Positions 1-10,283 of a stretch of 35,614 nt of DNA are shown here, piece by piece; the first letter of the stretch is position 1, and each line of letters begins with the position of its first letter. The stretch comes from Ignavibacteriales bacterium (GTDB lineage: Bacteria; Bacteroidota; Ignavibacteria; Ignavibacteriales; Ignavibacteriaceae). Under the pieces are notes generated by a model. That model did not search any database. It saw only the letters and a list, made by a program, of their open reading frames with translations, and was not told the DNA's origin. Position numbers and translations under genes: made by a program. The stretch spans positions 41,313 through 76,926 of the forward strand of contig PLLW01000087.1 of NCBI GenBank assembly GCA_003141435.1, in the 5' to 3' direction.

Positions 1-321
1 AAAAAGTATAGCGCTCTTTATAATATTGATCCTGAATCAGGTGAAGCAAAAAACTTCAGGATAGATGCCGGTTTGGAATCAGTTAGTACTGCAGAATTTA
101 AAATAGCAGAGAATCTTCTTTATAAAGGAAATCTTCGGTTATTCACACGATACAAAAGCCTGGATGTCTGGGATGTTAGATGGGACAATGCAGTAATTGC
201 TAAGATTAATGATTTCCTGAATGTTAATCTAACCTATTTATTTATTTATGAAAAAGCCCAGTCACCTACAGCACAAATGAAAGAATCTTTACAGTTAGGA
301 TTTTTCTATTCAATTTTATAA
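1..321 (+). CDS. DUF3078 family outer-membrane protein, 3' end only
   Basis: An open frame enters from the left edge in frame 1 and stops at TAA 319-321, so about 106 C-terminal residues are visible and the start lies outside the window. The visible part has a short aromatic strand pattern (RYKSLDVWDVRWDNAVIAKI, then LNVNLTYLFIYE, then ESLQLGFFYSIL) typical of the last strands of a beta-barrel. This closely follows the C-terminal pattern I know from DUF3078 proteins of Bacteroidota, where a 'D-V-W-D' segment is followed by 'KIN...N...YD' and a final 'KE-LG--Y' strand. Function is unknown; an outer-membrane location is inferred. It is convergent with gyrA, 84 bp away. A TTG at position 73 is an internal codon, not a start. 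Confidence 0.7.
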   Translation, partial: KKYSALYNIDPESGEAKNFRIDAGLESVSTAEFKIAENLLYKGNLRLFTRYKSLDVWDVRWDNAVIAKINDFLNVNLTYLFIYEKAQSPTAQMKESLQLGFFYSIL

Positions 322-405
322 ATAGCTTATAAACCGAGAGGCGTTGTTTTCTTAATATATATCACTTGTTACAATACTGCAAGTGCAGAATAGCGCGTCT
401 ATAGT

Positions 406-2865
406 TTATTCTTCAGCGTTAACTTCTTCACCATTGCCTTCTTCATCAGGAACGACCTTGGCAATATCAGCTATTGTATCTCCTTCATTGAGTCTAATAA
501 CTCTTACTCCTTGTGTATTTCTTCCCATCACGCGTATCTCTTTAATACTCTGCCTAATAACCATTCCCTGGGTAGAGATAATTACAAGTTCGTCGCCATC
601 AACAACTTCCATCATCGCGATCATTTTTCCAACTTTCTCACTTGTCTTTACAGTAATTACACCTTTCCCACCGCGATGAGTAATTCTGTAGTCGTTGATA
701 TCTGAACGTTTACCATAACCCTTCTCAGTTACAACAAGTATATTGTCGTTTCTTTTTATAACAAGCAGCCCCACCACGATATCACCTTTACTCAGGTTTA
801 CGCCTCTTACACCAGTCGCTACTCTACCCATATTTCTTACATCTTTTTCATGGAACCGGATTGCCAGGCCATTTTTAGTGCCAATCACTATATCATTGCT
901 TCCATCAGTCATTTTAACTGATATAAGTTTGTCATCCGAGGAAATATTTATAGCATTTATTCCTCCTTTTCTCACATTACCGTATGCAGAAAGAACTGTT
1001 TTCTTAATTGTTCCTTTTTCTGTTACCATAACAAGATAGCTGTCATCCTTGAATTCTTTTACTGCAACAAACGCTGCAATCTTTTCTTCTTTTTCCTTTT
1101 CAATAAGATTAAGAATTGACCTTCCTCGGGTTGCCCTTCCTCCTTCAGGAAGCTCATGGACTTTTAGCCAATAACATTTACCCTGATCAGTAAAGAACAT
1201 TATATAATGATGAGTTGAGGCAATAAACATATGTTCAATAAAATCATCATCCTTCGTACCAGCACCTGTTACTCCTTTGCCGCCTCGTCCCTGCTTGCGA
1301 TATCCACTTACAGGGAATCTCTTGATAAAGCCGTTATGAGAAATTGTTACAACAACATCTTCTTCAGCTATTGTATCCTCTAAAGAGAATTCTTCGTAGT
1401 TATATACAATCTCTGTTCTTCTTTCATCTCCGTACCTATCTCTGATAGCGAGCAGCTCGTCTTTGATTATTAGATATCTTTTTTCTTCCGAAGATAGTAT
1501 ACCTTTAAGTTTTTCGATAAGCTTAATTAAATCTTTATATTCATCTTCAATCTTCTTTCTTTCAAGTCCCGTTAACCTTTGCAAACGCATGTCAAGAATT
1601 GCCTTGGCTTGAATTTCGCTTAGTTTAAACCGGCGGATGAGATTATTCTTAGCTGTTTCAACATCTCTTGATTTCTTGATTGTATCAATTACAGCATCAA
1701 TGTTATCCAGCGCAATTATGTAGCCTTCAAGTATATGGGCACGTCTTTCAGCAGCATCCAGTTCGTACTGTGTCCTTTTAATAAGAACGTCCATACGGTG
1801 GACGATAAAATGCTGCATCATTTCCTTTAGTGTAAGAACTTTAGGAGCTCCATGTACAAGAGCAAGCATAATTACGCCAAAGGTAGTTTGCATTGAAGTG
1901 TGTTTAAATAATTGATTAAGCACAACAGCCGGCTGACCATCTCTTTTTAATTCAATAACAACCCTCATACCATCTCGATCAGATTCGTCCCTGATGTTTG
2001 AAATATCGGCGAGCGTACCAGCTCTTACAAGATCAGCAATCTTTTCAATTAAGTTTGATTTATTAACCTGGTAGGGTAGTTCAGTTATAATGATGTTTTC
2101 TCTACCATTCTTAAGGGTTTCGGTATTTGCCTTGGCACGTATTACAATTCTGCCTCGTCCTGTAGTATAAGCATCCTTCACTCCCTCATACCCATAAATA
2201 ATACCACCCGTAGGAAAATCTGGAGCAGAAATATATTTCATCAATTTTTCCGAAGGTAGCTCCGGTTTATTAATTAAAGCTATTAATCCATTAATAACTT
2301 CAGTTAAATTGTGAGGAGGAATATTAGTTGCCATTCCGACAGCAATACCGCTTGAACCGTTAACTAGTAAATTTGGAAGATAGGAAGGAAGCACGGTCGG
2401 TTCCTGAAGGGAATCATCAAAATTAGGGGCAAAAGAAATTGTGTTTTTATCAAGATCACGAAGCATCTCATCGGCAATCCTTGAAAGTCTTGCTTCTGTG
2501 TATCTCATTGCTGCAGGAGAGTCGCCATCGACCGAACCAAAGTTTCCCTGTCCATCAACCAATGGATATCTTAAAGAAAAACTCTGAACCATTCTAACCA
2601 TAGAATCATAGACGGCTGTATCGCCATGAGGATGGAATTTACCGAGAACTTCACCCACAATCCTGGCAGATTTTTTATAAGGCTTATTGTATGCCACACC
2701 AAGTTCATGCATTCCATATAAGACTCTGCGATGAACTGGTTTTAACCCATCCCTGACATCCGGCAAAGCTCTAGCCACAATGACTGACATTGAGTAATCG
2801 ATATAGGATGATTTCATTTCATCCTCGAGTGTTACCGGAACTATTTTTTCAAATATTGTTGCCAT
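406..2865 (-). CDS. gyrA: DNA gyrase subunit A
   Basis: The 819-residue protein is the breakage-reunion subunit of gyrase, which forms an A2B2 complex with GyrB and introduces negative supercoils using ATP. The N-terminus runs into the winged-helix/tower region with the motif [20 protein letters not shown]. The catalytic tyrosine is Tyr122 ([13 protein letters not shown]), at the same number as in E. coli. A GyrA box, QGRGGKG, lies at residues 525-531 and marks a DNA-wrapping C-terminal beta-pinwheel, so this is gyrase rather than topoisomerase IV ParC. The quinolone-determining segment has Thr83 and Asp87 where E. coli has Ser83 and Asp87. The acidic tail ends [12 protein letters not shown]. 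The gene follows gyrB after 57 nt and is the last gene of the leftward replication block. The start ATG at 2863-2865 matches the family start. Confidence 0.98.
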   Translation of the reverse strand: MATIFEKIVPVTLEDEMKSSYIDYSMSVIVARALPDVRDGLKPVHRRVLYGMHELGVAYNKPYKKSARIVGEVLGKFHPHGDTAVYDSMVRMVQSFSLRYPLVDGQGNFGSVDGDSPAAMRYTEARLSRIADEMLRDLDKNTISFAPNFDDSLQEPTVLPSYLPNLLVNGSSGIAVGMATNIPPHNLTEVINGLIALINKPELPSEKLMKYISAPDFPTGGIIYGYEGVKDAYTTGRGRIVIRAKANTETLKNGRENIIITELPYQVNKSNLIEKIADLVRAGTLADISNIRDESDRDGMRVVIELKRDGQPAVVLNQLFKHTSMQTTFGVIMLALVHGAPKVLTLKEMMQHFIVHRMDVLIKRTQYELDAAERRAHILEGYIIALDNIDAVIDTIKKSRDVETAKNNLIRRFKLSEIQAKAILDMRLQRLTGLERKKIEDEYKDLIKLIEKLKGILSSEEKRYLIIKDELLAIRDRYGDERRTEIVYNYEEFSLEDTIAEEDVVVTISHNGFIKRFPVSGYRKQGRGGKGVTGAGTKDDDFIEHMFIASTHHYIMFFTDQGKCYWLKVHELPEGGRATRGRSILNLIEKEKEEKIAAFVAVKEFKDDSYLVMVTEKGTIKKTVLSAYGNVRKGGINAINISSDDKLISVKMTDGSNDIVIGTKNGLAIRFHEKDVRNMGRVATGVRGVNLSKGDIVVGLLVIKRNDNILVVTEKGYGKRSDINDYRITHRGGKGVITVKTSEKVGKMIAMMEVVDGDELVIISTQGMVIRQSIKEIRVMGRNTQGVRVIRLNEGDTIADIAKVVPDEEGNGEEVNAEE

Positions 2866-2922
2866 ATTTCTCTGATATTTTTTTTAGCTTATAATTTTCA
2901 GATCGAATAAAAATCAATTAGG

Positions 2923-4905
<1,983 letters not shown>

Positions 4906-4908
4906 TTA

Positions 4909-5193
4909 TTATGAAAATTTTATGAACTTAATTCTTTCTTCTTTGAAGAATGTGTTTATCTTTTCTACGATAATGCTTTCACTGAATTTTAGCTCGCTGC
5001 GCCAAACCGAATTCTCTACTTTCAGGAATAAGGTTTTCTTATCAACCTTAACAGCTTTGGCAACTTTGCCTAAATCCGGAAATATTTCAAAGAAATTTTC
5101 CACTACCTCAGTCTCTTTAATTCTTTTTCTTAAACCTTCAAACTCAGGTTGAGAATCAATAATATCCGATAATTTCAAGAAACCATTATCCAC
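4909..5193 (-). CDS. dciA: DciA-like (DUF721) replicative helicase loader
   Basis: This is a DUF721 protein. DciA members of this family load or recruit the replicative helicase DnaB in bacteria that lack DnaC and DnaI. The C-terminal half carries the family pattern: a hydrophobic strand (KTLFLKVENSVWRSEL) followed by a helix ending in an Asn (IIVEKINTFF). The frame is open from a TTG at 5197-5199, but I chose GTG at 5191-5193. It lies 6 nt after a strong GGGGGAG ribosome site (5200-5206), whereas the TTG touches that site with no spacer. This gives 94 residues and an 8-nt overlap with recF. The start codon lies inside an exact DnaA box. Its position between recF and gyrB agrees with a replication role. 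The helicase-loader role is inferred from family and neighbours. Confidence 0.85.
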   Translation of the reverse strand: MDNGFLKLSDIIDSQPEFEGLRKRIKETEVVENFFEIFPDLGKVAKAVKVDKKTLFLKVENSVWRSELKFSESIIVEKINTFFKEERIKFIKFS

Positions 5194-5194
5194 A
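5186..5194 (+). promoter_or_regulatory. Consensus DnaA box over dciA start / recF stop
   Basis: TTATCCACA reads on the plus strand at 5186-5194, an exact match to the classical DnaA box. On the minus strand the same nine bases contain the likely dciA GTG start (5193-5191) and the recF TAA stop (5188-5186). A single 9-mer could arise by chance, but its exact placement on a second start codon in the replication operon parallels the box over dnaA. Binding is not shown. Confidence 0.5.
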
Positions 5195-6298
5195 GGCAAC
5201 TCCCCCTGACCTTAGATTTATATGTCTGTCATTTCCGTTTTTCGGCATGAATGCAGTATTTGTCAAGTCAGTCATAGTAATAAATGCTTGCCCAAGTTCT
5301 CTTAAATATTCACTGATTCTCTGAGATCTCTTCATATCCAATTCTCCAAAAATATCATCAAGAAGGAAAAGTGGCACAATTCCCATAATTTCTTTTAAAT
5401 AAAAGAATTGGGCAAATCGCAAAACTACCTGGAATGTTTTATGTTGCCCCTGAGAACCATAAGTTTTAAGATTTAAATTATTTATTTCAAGTAAAAAATC
5501 ATCTCTGTGTGGCCCGACAAGGTTAGAAGAGCGTTTGAGTTCTTCATTTCTTTTTAATTCAATCAATCTCGTAAACTCCTCTTTTAATCCAGATCCATCA
5601 TAATTCTCCAGATAAGAATATTTTAATCCAGGAACCTCGTCGTTTCCCATAATAATTTTATATGAAGCAGCTATATATTTTAAAAAATTTGAAGTAAAAT
5701 TTAATCTGTAATTTATAAGACTTAAACCTGAATCAATTAGTTTTTCTGTCCATGCGTCAAGTTCATCAAAAAGATACTGTCTCCTATCTTCCTTCAGTTG
5801 GAACAAGAGTGCAGATCGCTGCCTTAAAGTCTTACTGTAATCTAATAAAGTTTTCAGATAATTTTCGCTTGATTGTGAAATAACAGAATCGACGAATCTT
5901 CTTCGTTCTGCAGGGGGTCCTTGGGTAATGTAGTGGTCTGAAGGAGTTAAAATTACAACAGGGAATGTTCCTATTATATCTGCTGATCGAGAAATAAGTT
6001 TTGTATCTTTAAAGTAATGTTTTTTATTGTCTGCAACTGAATAGACAATTCTTACTTTATTTTCACTTAAATCATTAAATATTCCATTAAGTTCGAATCC
6101 TGCTTCATTAAAACTAACCGCTTCAATATCTGATGTTGAGTTATTACTTTTACTTGTACAAAGATAATAAATACCCTCAAGAACTGTAGTTTTACCCTGT
6201 CCGTTTCCTCCGATTATAAAATTGAGTTTATCAGAAAAATTCAAATATGTGTCTTTATGACTTCTAAAATTCTTTAAATTAATAGAAGATAAAATCAT
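5186..6298 (-). CDS. recF: DNA replication/repair protein RecF
   Basis: The 370-residue SMC-like ATPase helps RecO and RecR load RecA at gapped DNA and stalled forks. The Walker A motif GGNGQGKT is at residues 30-37, near the start as expected for this family. The signature region YGSQGQHKTFQVVLRFAQ and the Walker B motif PLFLLDDIFGELD are both near the C-terminus. The N-terminus, starting at ATG 6296-6298, begins with the family pattern 'L-NFR-' (INLKNFRSHKD). The gene starts directly after the dnaN stop with no spacer, and its stop overlaps dciA, so the four genes are almost surely cotranscribed and probably translationally coupled. Confidence 0.97.
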   Translation of the reverse strand: MILSSINLKNFRSHKDTYLNFSDKLNFIIGGNGQGKTTVLEGIYYLCTSKSNNSTSDIEAVSFNEAGFELNGIFNDLSENKVRIVYSVADNKKHYFKDTKLISRSADIIGTFPVVILTPSDHYITQGPPAERRRFVDSVISQSSENYLKTLLDYSKTLRQRSALLFQLKEDRRQYLFDELDAWTEKLIDSGLSLINYRLNFTSNFLKYIAASYKIIMGNDEVPGLKYSYLENYDGSGLKEEFTRLIELKRNEELKRSSNLVGPHRDDFLLEINNLNLKTYGSQGQHKTFQVVLRFAQFFYLKEIMGIVPLFLLDDIFGELDMKRSQRISEYLRELGQAFITMTDLTNTAFMPKNGNDRHINLRSGGVACG

Positions 6299-7408
6299 TT
6301 AATTATTCAGACGTACCGGCATAAGCAACAACATGAGATCTTCATTTTCGGAAAGTGCAGTAGGTTCAATTATACACGCTTTAGTGGGAGAATGAAGTTT
6401 AAATATCAACTCCTCACTATTCACATGAGAAAGTATCTCGCTTACATATGCAGTATTAAAACCTATATCCATTGGCTCGCCACTATAATCGCAATAAATG
6501 TTCTCGGTTGCATTTGAACCATGATCAACATCTTCAGCTGATATTTCCAGATTATTTTTTCCAATTGAAAATTTAACCTGTTTGGAGTTGGAAGCAGAGA
6601 ATAAAAGCATTCTCCTAATCGCGGAATGGAGATTATCTCTTTTTACTTTTAACTGGTTTTCATTTTCTGCAGGAATAACGCTTGAATAAGCGGGATATTT
6701 TTCTCCTATAAGACGTGAAGTAAATTCAAGTTCATCTATATGAAAAGAGATATTGGTTTTACTGAAAAATATTTTTACATCAGAATCAGTAAGGAGTTTT
6801 GAAAGCACTGAAATAGCTCTTTCTGGCACTATGTATTGTTCCTCGGCATCTGTTTTAACAGTTTTATAAACATATTTAACCAAGCGGTGTCCATCTGTAG
6901 TGACAAACTTCAAGCCTTCTTTAGTAAATTCCAATAGGGTCCCTGTCATAGCTGGCCGCATATCTTCTTTGCTCATCGCAAAAGATGTCTGATCAATTGC
7001 TTTTTTAAGATCTGTTCCATTTATTGAAATTTCTTTTTCTTTCACAACAGATGGAATTGCGGGAAATTCTTCAGGCGAAGAATAACTTAGATTATATACT
7101 CCATTTTCTGTTTTAATTTTTAATTTTTGATTATCTTCAACTTCAAAATGAATCTGCGTATCCGGTAAGGAACGGATTATATCATATAATAGGCGTGCGG
7201 GGATAACCATTCTCAAATTTTTATCTGCATTAACATTTAGTATTGACCTTAATGCAATTTCAAGATCGGTTGCACTAACTGTTAATAATCCATCTTTAAT
7301 TTCGAATAGGAAATTTTCCAGAATGGGCATCGGTGTTCGACCTGGTACCGCAGGAATAATCTTGGATAAAAGCTTCTCTATTACCCTGCTATTTATTTTG
7401 AATTCCAT
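6299..7408 (-). CDS. dnaN: DNA polymerase III sliding clamp (beta subunit)
   Basis: This 369-residue beta clamp forms a dimeric ring around DNA and tethers polymerase III and other clamp-binding proteins. Three repeated clamp domains of about 120 residues fill the length. Recognisable pieces are the N-terminal PMPILENFLFEIKDGLLTVSATDLE, the central DGHRLVKY and the C-terminal LLLMPVRLNN, which forms part of the clamp-binding pocket. An AAGGAG ribosome site lies at 7418-7423, nine bases before the ATG at 7406-7408. The gene is separated from dnaA by a lipoprotein gene and an AT-rich gap, and abuts recF with no spacing. Confidence 0.97.
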   Translation of the reverse strand: MEFKINSRVIEKLLSKIIPAVPGRTPMPILENFLFEIKDGLLTVSATDLEIALRSILNVNADKNLRMVIPARLLYDIIRSLPDTQIHFEVEDNQKLKIKTENGVYNLSYSSPEEFPAIPSVVKEKEISINGTDLKKAIDQTSFAMSKEDMRPAMTGTLLEFTKEGLKFVTTDGHRLVKYVYKTVKTDAEEQYIVPERAISVLSKLLTDSDVKIFFSKTNISFHIDELEFTSRLIGEKYPAYSSVIPAENENQLKVKRDNLHSAIRRMLLFSASNSKQVKFSIGKNNLEISAEDVDHGSNATENIYCDYSGEPMDIGFNTAYVSEILSHVNSEELIFKLHSPTKACIIEPTALSENEDLMLLLMPVRLNN

Positions 7409-7547
7409 TAAAACATTCTCCTTCTAAAACATTTAAATTTACTAAATTTTTATTGGAATCTCAATGAAAATATTAGTTATATGAGCCCTTATAATACGCC
7501 CGAGATGACATATCTTATACCAATTTATTTTATGGTTTTTCCCCATA

Positions 7548-7943
7548 TTAGGGACTTGTTGGCGCTGCCTGGTCGTCACTGCTGGATATAGTAGCATATA
7601 AAACATATGCACCATTATTTGTTAAGGTGGAGGTATACATAACCAAAATTCTCGTTCCAGCCGAAATAGTCAAATTTCCGCTTACCGCTCCTTGTGAAGA
7701 CCCACTTAGAGCATTGACCGGAATGGCAAAATTTGTGTCGTAGTTGTAGGTACCCTTTGGTATTTCCTGCAAAATCACAGAATTCCCCGGTGTCAGAGTA
7801 ATATCTTCACCTCTGAAATTAACATACACAGTTCCTTGAGCTAAATTTGTAAATGTGACTGAGTTGTTAACTTTTCCTGAACATCCATTTATCAAAATAA
7901 ATGATAAAATAAAACAAATGAATAGAGGTAATCTATATTTCAT
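7548..7943 (-). CDS. Small predicted lipoprotein, function unknown
   Basis: I do not recognise this 131-residue protein. It has a short basic N-terminus, a hydrophobic stretch and a lipobox (LINGC, Cys21), so it should be lipidated and anchored to a membrane. The mature part is rich in Ser, Thr, Asn and Gly and in beta-strand-like stretches (VTFTNLAQGTVYVNFRG, then GTRILVMYTSTLT), and suggests a small beta-sandwich. The tail ends DDQAAPTSP. The ATG at 7941-7943 has an AGAGG ribosome site five bases upstream, so translation looks real. Its position between dnaA and dnaN, normally adjacent genes, is unusual. It is probably a recent or lineage-specific insertion into the origin region. Confidence 0.8.
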   Translation of the reverse strand: MKYRLPLFICFILSFILINGCSGKVNNSVTFTNLAQGTVYVNFRGEDITLTPGNSVILQEIPKGTYNYDTNFAIPVNALSGSSQGAVSGNLTISAGTRILVMYTSTLTNNGAYVLYATISSSDDQAAPTSP

Positions 7944-8285
7944 TTTAGCCTCTTAATACTTAATAGAAAATTATATCAAAGAATTATAATAATCAATAAA
8001 TTTATGGATACACACATCATTATTAATATTATCTATATAAAGATATAATATAATAGTTATAATAAGGATGTTAATATGTTAATAAGCATATATTAGTTAA
8101 AAATCGAACGAAAAAGAAGACAATCATAATAATTGAATGTTGGTAAGTAGTGTGCGAAGCTAGATTTTATCATGAGTTGTTGATAAGCCATGGTTTATTC
8201 ACAAATACTTTTGGACATACGGACATATTATCGACATCATTTTTTTGCGTAAAAAAACACATCTTCAAAATGGGAATATTGAGGA
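7944..8285. other. oriC: AT-rich gap downstream of dnaA, candidate oriC unwinding region
   Basis: This 342-bp stretch has no convincing gene. The left half, roughly 7950-8110, is almost entirely A and T (for example the run at 8021-8090). The right half, 8178-8236, carries three sites with zero or one mismatch to TTATNCACA. An additional one-mismatch site (TGTTAATAA, 8077-8085) lies in the AT-rich part. In many bacteria the unwinding element lies between dnaA and dnaN and is flanked by DnaA boxes, and this layout fits that. Box orientation is mixed. That this is the working origin is inferred from sequence layout. Confidence 0.6.
8178..8236. promoter_or_regulatory. Cluster of three DnaA boxes
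   Basis: Three nine-base sites lie within 59 bp. TGTTGATAA at 8178-8186 is a minus-strand TTATCAACA with one mismatch to TTATNCACA. TTATTCACA at 8195-8203 matches TTATNCACA exactly. TTATCGACA at 8228-8236 has one mismatch. The cluster flanks the AT-rich run to its left, as expected for an origin. The last box is 50 bp from the dnaA stop codon. Confidence 0.6.
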
Positions 8286-9704
8286 TCATGTACTGCTTAA
8301 TTCAATCTGTGTCCGGAGATTATCGACCAGATGCTTGACAGTATTATCGATTATTTTCATTCCCTCAATTGTGTTGCAGGCGTGTATTACAGTAGAATGG
8401 TCTCGTCCCCCAAAGTTCAAACCGATAGTTTTTAATGAACATTTTGTAAGTTCTTTTGAAAGATACATTGCTACCTGCCGTGCAAGCACAACTTCCTTTT
8501 TCCTAGTTTTATCTCTTATTTTATTTTCATCTACTTTCAGATAGTTACATACGGTTTTAGTTATTGTTTCAATAGTAATATTTATTTTTCTATCTGTAGC
8601 AATTTCCTGAACGGTTTTTTTGGTAAGTGCAAGATTGATTTCCCTAGAGTTTAAAGATACATTTGCGAGGAGTTTTATTAAACACCCCTCGAGTTCACGG
8701 ATATTGGAAGTAATATTTGAAGCAATATATTCCAGAATATCATTAGCAATATTCATTCCATAATCTTCAGATTTCTTTTTCAGTATAGCTATCCTTGTTT
8801 CAAGATCAGGAGGCTGAATGTCAGCAGTTAATCCCCATTGAAATCTTGAAATTAGTCTATCATCCAGCCCCTTCAGATCCTTTGGAGGTTTATCGCTGGA
8901 AAGTATGATTTGTTTTCTTAATTGGTGAAGTATATTGAATATCTGAAAAAAATAGTCCTGGGTCTTCTCTTTTCCTATCAAGAATTGGATATCATCGATA
9001 ATGAGAACATCCATATTTCTGTAAAAATTAGAAAACTCATTTATCTTATTTGATTGAATGGCTTCAACAAATTCAACAGTAAAGGTATCAGCTGAAAGAT
9101 AAATTATTTTTTTATCAGGGAAATTATCGAGAATTTTATTCCCGATCGCTTGAATCAAATGTGTCTTTCCAAGTCCAACTCCGCCGTACACAAAAAACGG
9201 ATTAAATGATGTTCCTCCGGGGTTATCACTGATAGCACCTGCCGCAGCTCTTGCAAGTTGATTTCCCTCCCCTTTTATAAAATTGTCAAACTTATAACGA
9301 GGATTAAGGAAAGTTTCGAATACTGATTTTAACTTTGTAGAAATTGCGGTAGAATTATTTGATGGCAGTTCTTTTTTAATTGACGAGGATATTTCAAAAG
9401 TTTCTTTTTCTTCGGAAATAACGTAGGCAAGTTTAGCATTTGGCCCCAATACCTCATGAATCGTTTTAGTGATTAATGTATTAAAATGCTCATCTATCCA
9501 TTCCCAGAAAAATTGGCTTGGCAGCTGAACTTTTAATATAGAATCTGACATTTCTAATGGTTTTATTGGTAAAAACCATGTGTTATATGTCATCTGAGAC
9601 ACGTTATCCTTAATAACGCGAAGACATTCTTTCCAAGTGGCTGAAATGTCGCTTGAAAAATTATTGTTTATAGATGAGATATTAGAAGTTAAATAGTTAT
9701 CCAC
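8286..9704 (-). CDS. dnaA: Chromosomal replication initiator DnaA
   Basis: The 472-residue AAA+ initiator binds DnaA boxes, unwinds the origin and recruits the helicase. Domain I spans roughly residues 20-95 (TWKECLRVIKDNVSQMTYNTW), followed by a short linker. The AAA+ domain has Walker A GGVGLGKT at 174-181 and a Walker B/DEAD-like strand (VLIIDDIQFLIGKEKTQ). Domain IV ends with the DNA-binding signature GGRDHSTVIHACN at about 432-444. The start is GTG at 9702-9704. A stop codon lies two codons upstream in frame and no ATG occurs before domain I, so this start is nearly forced. No clear ribosome site precedes it. An exact DnaA box covers the start codon, consistent with self-repression. Confidence 0.98.
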   Translation of the reverse strand: MDNYLTSNISSINNNFSSDISATWKECLRVIKDNVSQMTYNTWFLPIKPLEMSDSILKVQLPSQFFWEWIDEHFNTLITKTIHEVLGPNAKLAYVISEEKETFEISSSIKKELPSNNSTAISTKLKSVFETFLNPRYKFDNFIKGEGNQLARAAAGAISDNPGGTSFNPFFVYGGVGLGKTHLIQAIGNKILDNFPDKKIIYLSADTFTVEFVEAIQSNKINEFSNFYRNMDVLIIDDIQFLIGKEKTQDYFFQIFNILHQLRKQIILSSDKPPKDLKGLDDRLISRFQWGLTADIQPPDLETRIAILKKKSEDYGMNIANDILEYIASNITSNIRELEGCLIKLLANVSLNSREINLALTKKTVQEIATDRKINITIETITKTVCNYLKVDENKIRDKTRKKEVVLARQVAMYLSKELTKCSLKTIGLNFGGRDHSTVIHACNTIEGMKIIDNTVKHLVDNLRTQIELSST

Positions 9705-9705
9705 A
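9697..9705 (+). promoter_or_regulatory. Consensus DnaA box over the dnaA start codon
   Basis: TTATCCACA lies at 9697-9705, an exact match to the classical box. On the coding strand it reads TGTGGATAA, so the GTG start and the codons for Asp2 and Asn3 are inside the box. DnaA autorepression through boxes near its promoter is known in several bacteria. A box directly on the start codon could affect transcription elongation or act as part of the origin. Binding is inferred. Confidence 0.6.
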
Positions 9706-10131
9706 ATTTATTTGAAGAAAAATGTTGAAATTTATATTTAAAAAAGACCATCTATTTTCTTGCATATTTTTTACCAACAATTTATTAACATTAAACAAAT
9801 TTTATTAACCCCCCTTAATTAAGCAAGTTAAGAGCATTTGTTTTAGCCCCGCCCACATTTTCCAAAATAAAATTAACCGTTTATTTTGCTTTATGATTTG
9901 TGAAACATTTTCACAAAGAAAAGTTACCCACATTTAATGAACAGCAAGAATGCGGCTTTAACCACCTGAAAAAATAGCAAGGAAACCCTCGCGTAGCAAA
10001 TTAATTCTTTTATTTTAATAAAATATATTTATTGGATTTGGTAATTATTAATTATTTAAGAGATCAAAAGGACTTGTTATTTGTATATTAGGTTGTTATT
10101 TTTAAAGTCTTTTTGAAATTAGGAGTTGAGA
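9706..10131. other. dnaA-rpmH intergenic region with DnaA-box-like sites
   Basis: This 426-bp divergent spacer must hold the promoters of the leftward dnaA block and the rightward rpmH block, but I see no unambiguous promoter hexamers on either strand. It contains box-like sites TTATTAACA (9782-9790) and TTACCCACA (9924-9932), each one mismatch from TTATNCACA or TTATCCACA. It also holds a run of six C (9809-9814), a CTTAATTAAG palindrome (9814-9823) and the long palindrome annotated separately. The right part (10001-10060) is strongly AT-rich. It may form the second half of a bipartite origin. No open frame longer than a few dozen codons was seen. Confidence 0.55.
9897..9917. promoter_or_regulatory. 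Perfect palindrome, operator-like
   Basis: TTTGTGAAA and its exact reverse complement TTTCACAAA are separated by three bases (CAT), giving 9-bp arms in a 21-bp site. The core TGTGA-N7-TCACA resembles a CRP/FNR-family operator, although the classical spacing is N6. It sits midway between the divergent dnaA and rpmH genes. It is not followed by a T-run, so it is not a terminator. The binding protein is unknown. Confidence 0.45.
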
Positions 10132-10278
10132 ATGAAAAGAACGTATCAGCCAAGCAATAGAAAACGAAAGAATAAGCATGGTTTTAGGGAAAGAATGAGT
10201 TCGAGAAGCGGCAGGCAAGTTCTTTCCAGAAGAAGAGCCAAAGGCAGAAAAAAATTAACCGTTAGTGATGAGAACTAA
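10132..10278 (+). CDS. rpmH: 50S ribosomal protein L34
   Basis: This 48-residue ribosomal protein begins [18 protein letters not shown] and continues with [20 protein letters not shown], which is the L34 pattern, very basic and rich in Arg and Lys. The C-terminal tail KKLTVSDEN is the form usual in Bacteroidota-type L34. A clear AGGAG ribosome site lies at 10121-10125, six bases before the ATG. It heads the rpmH-rnpA-yidD-yidC cluster that is found next to dnaA in many bacteria. It is short enough to be missed by gene callers using a minimum length of 60 residues. Confidence 0.97.
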   Translation: MKRTYQPSNRKRKNKHGFRERMSSRSGRQVLSRRRAKGRKKLTVSDEN

Positions 10279-10283
10279 GTCTC

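Noticed and set aside
363-385. Inverted repeat CACTTG...CAAGTG between the DUF3078 gene and gyrA, possible terminator
   Set aside because: Only 6-bp arms with an 11-nt loop and no T-run on either side. Too weak to call.
7408-7416. Two-codon minigene ATG-TTT-TAA whose stop overlaps the dnaN ATG
   Set aside because: The ribosome site is only one base from its ATG, which is poor for initiation. The same site at nine bases serves dnaN.
8150-8338. Plus-strand open frame in the candidate origin region
   Set aside because: It runs antisense into the 3' end of dnaA, has no ribosome site, and its translation resembles nothing known. Its bases hold the DnaA-box cluster instead.
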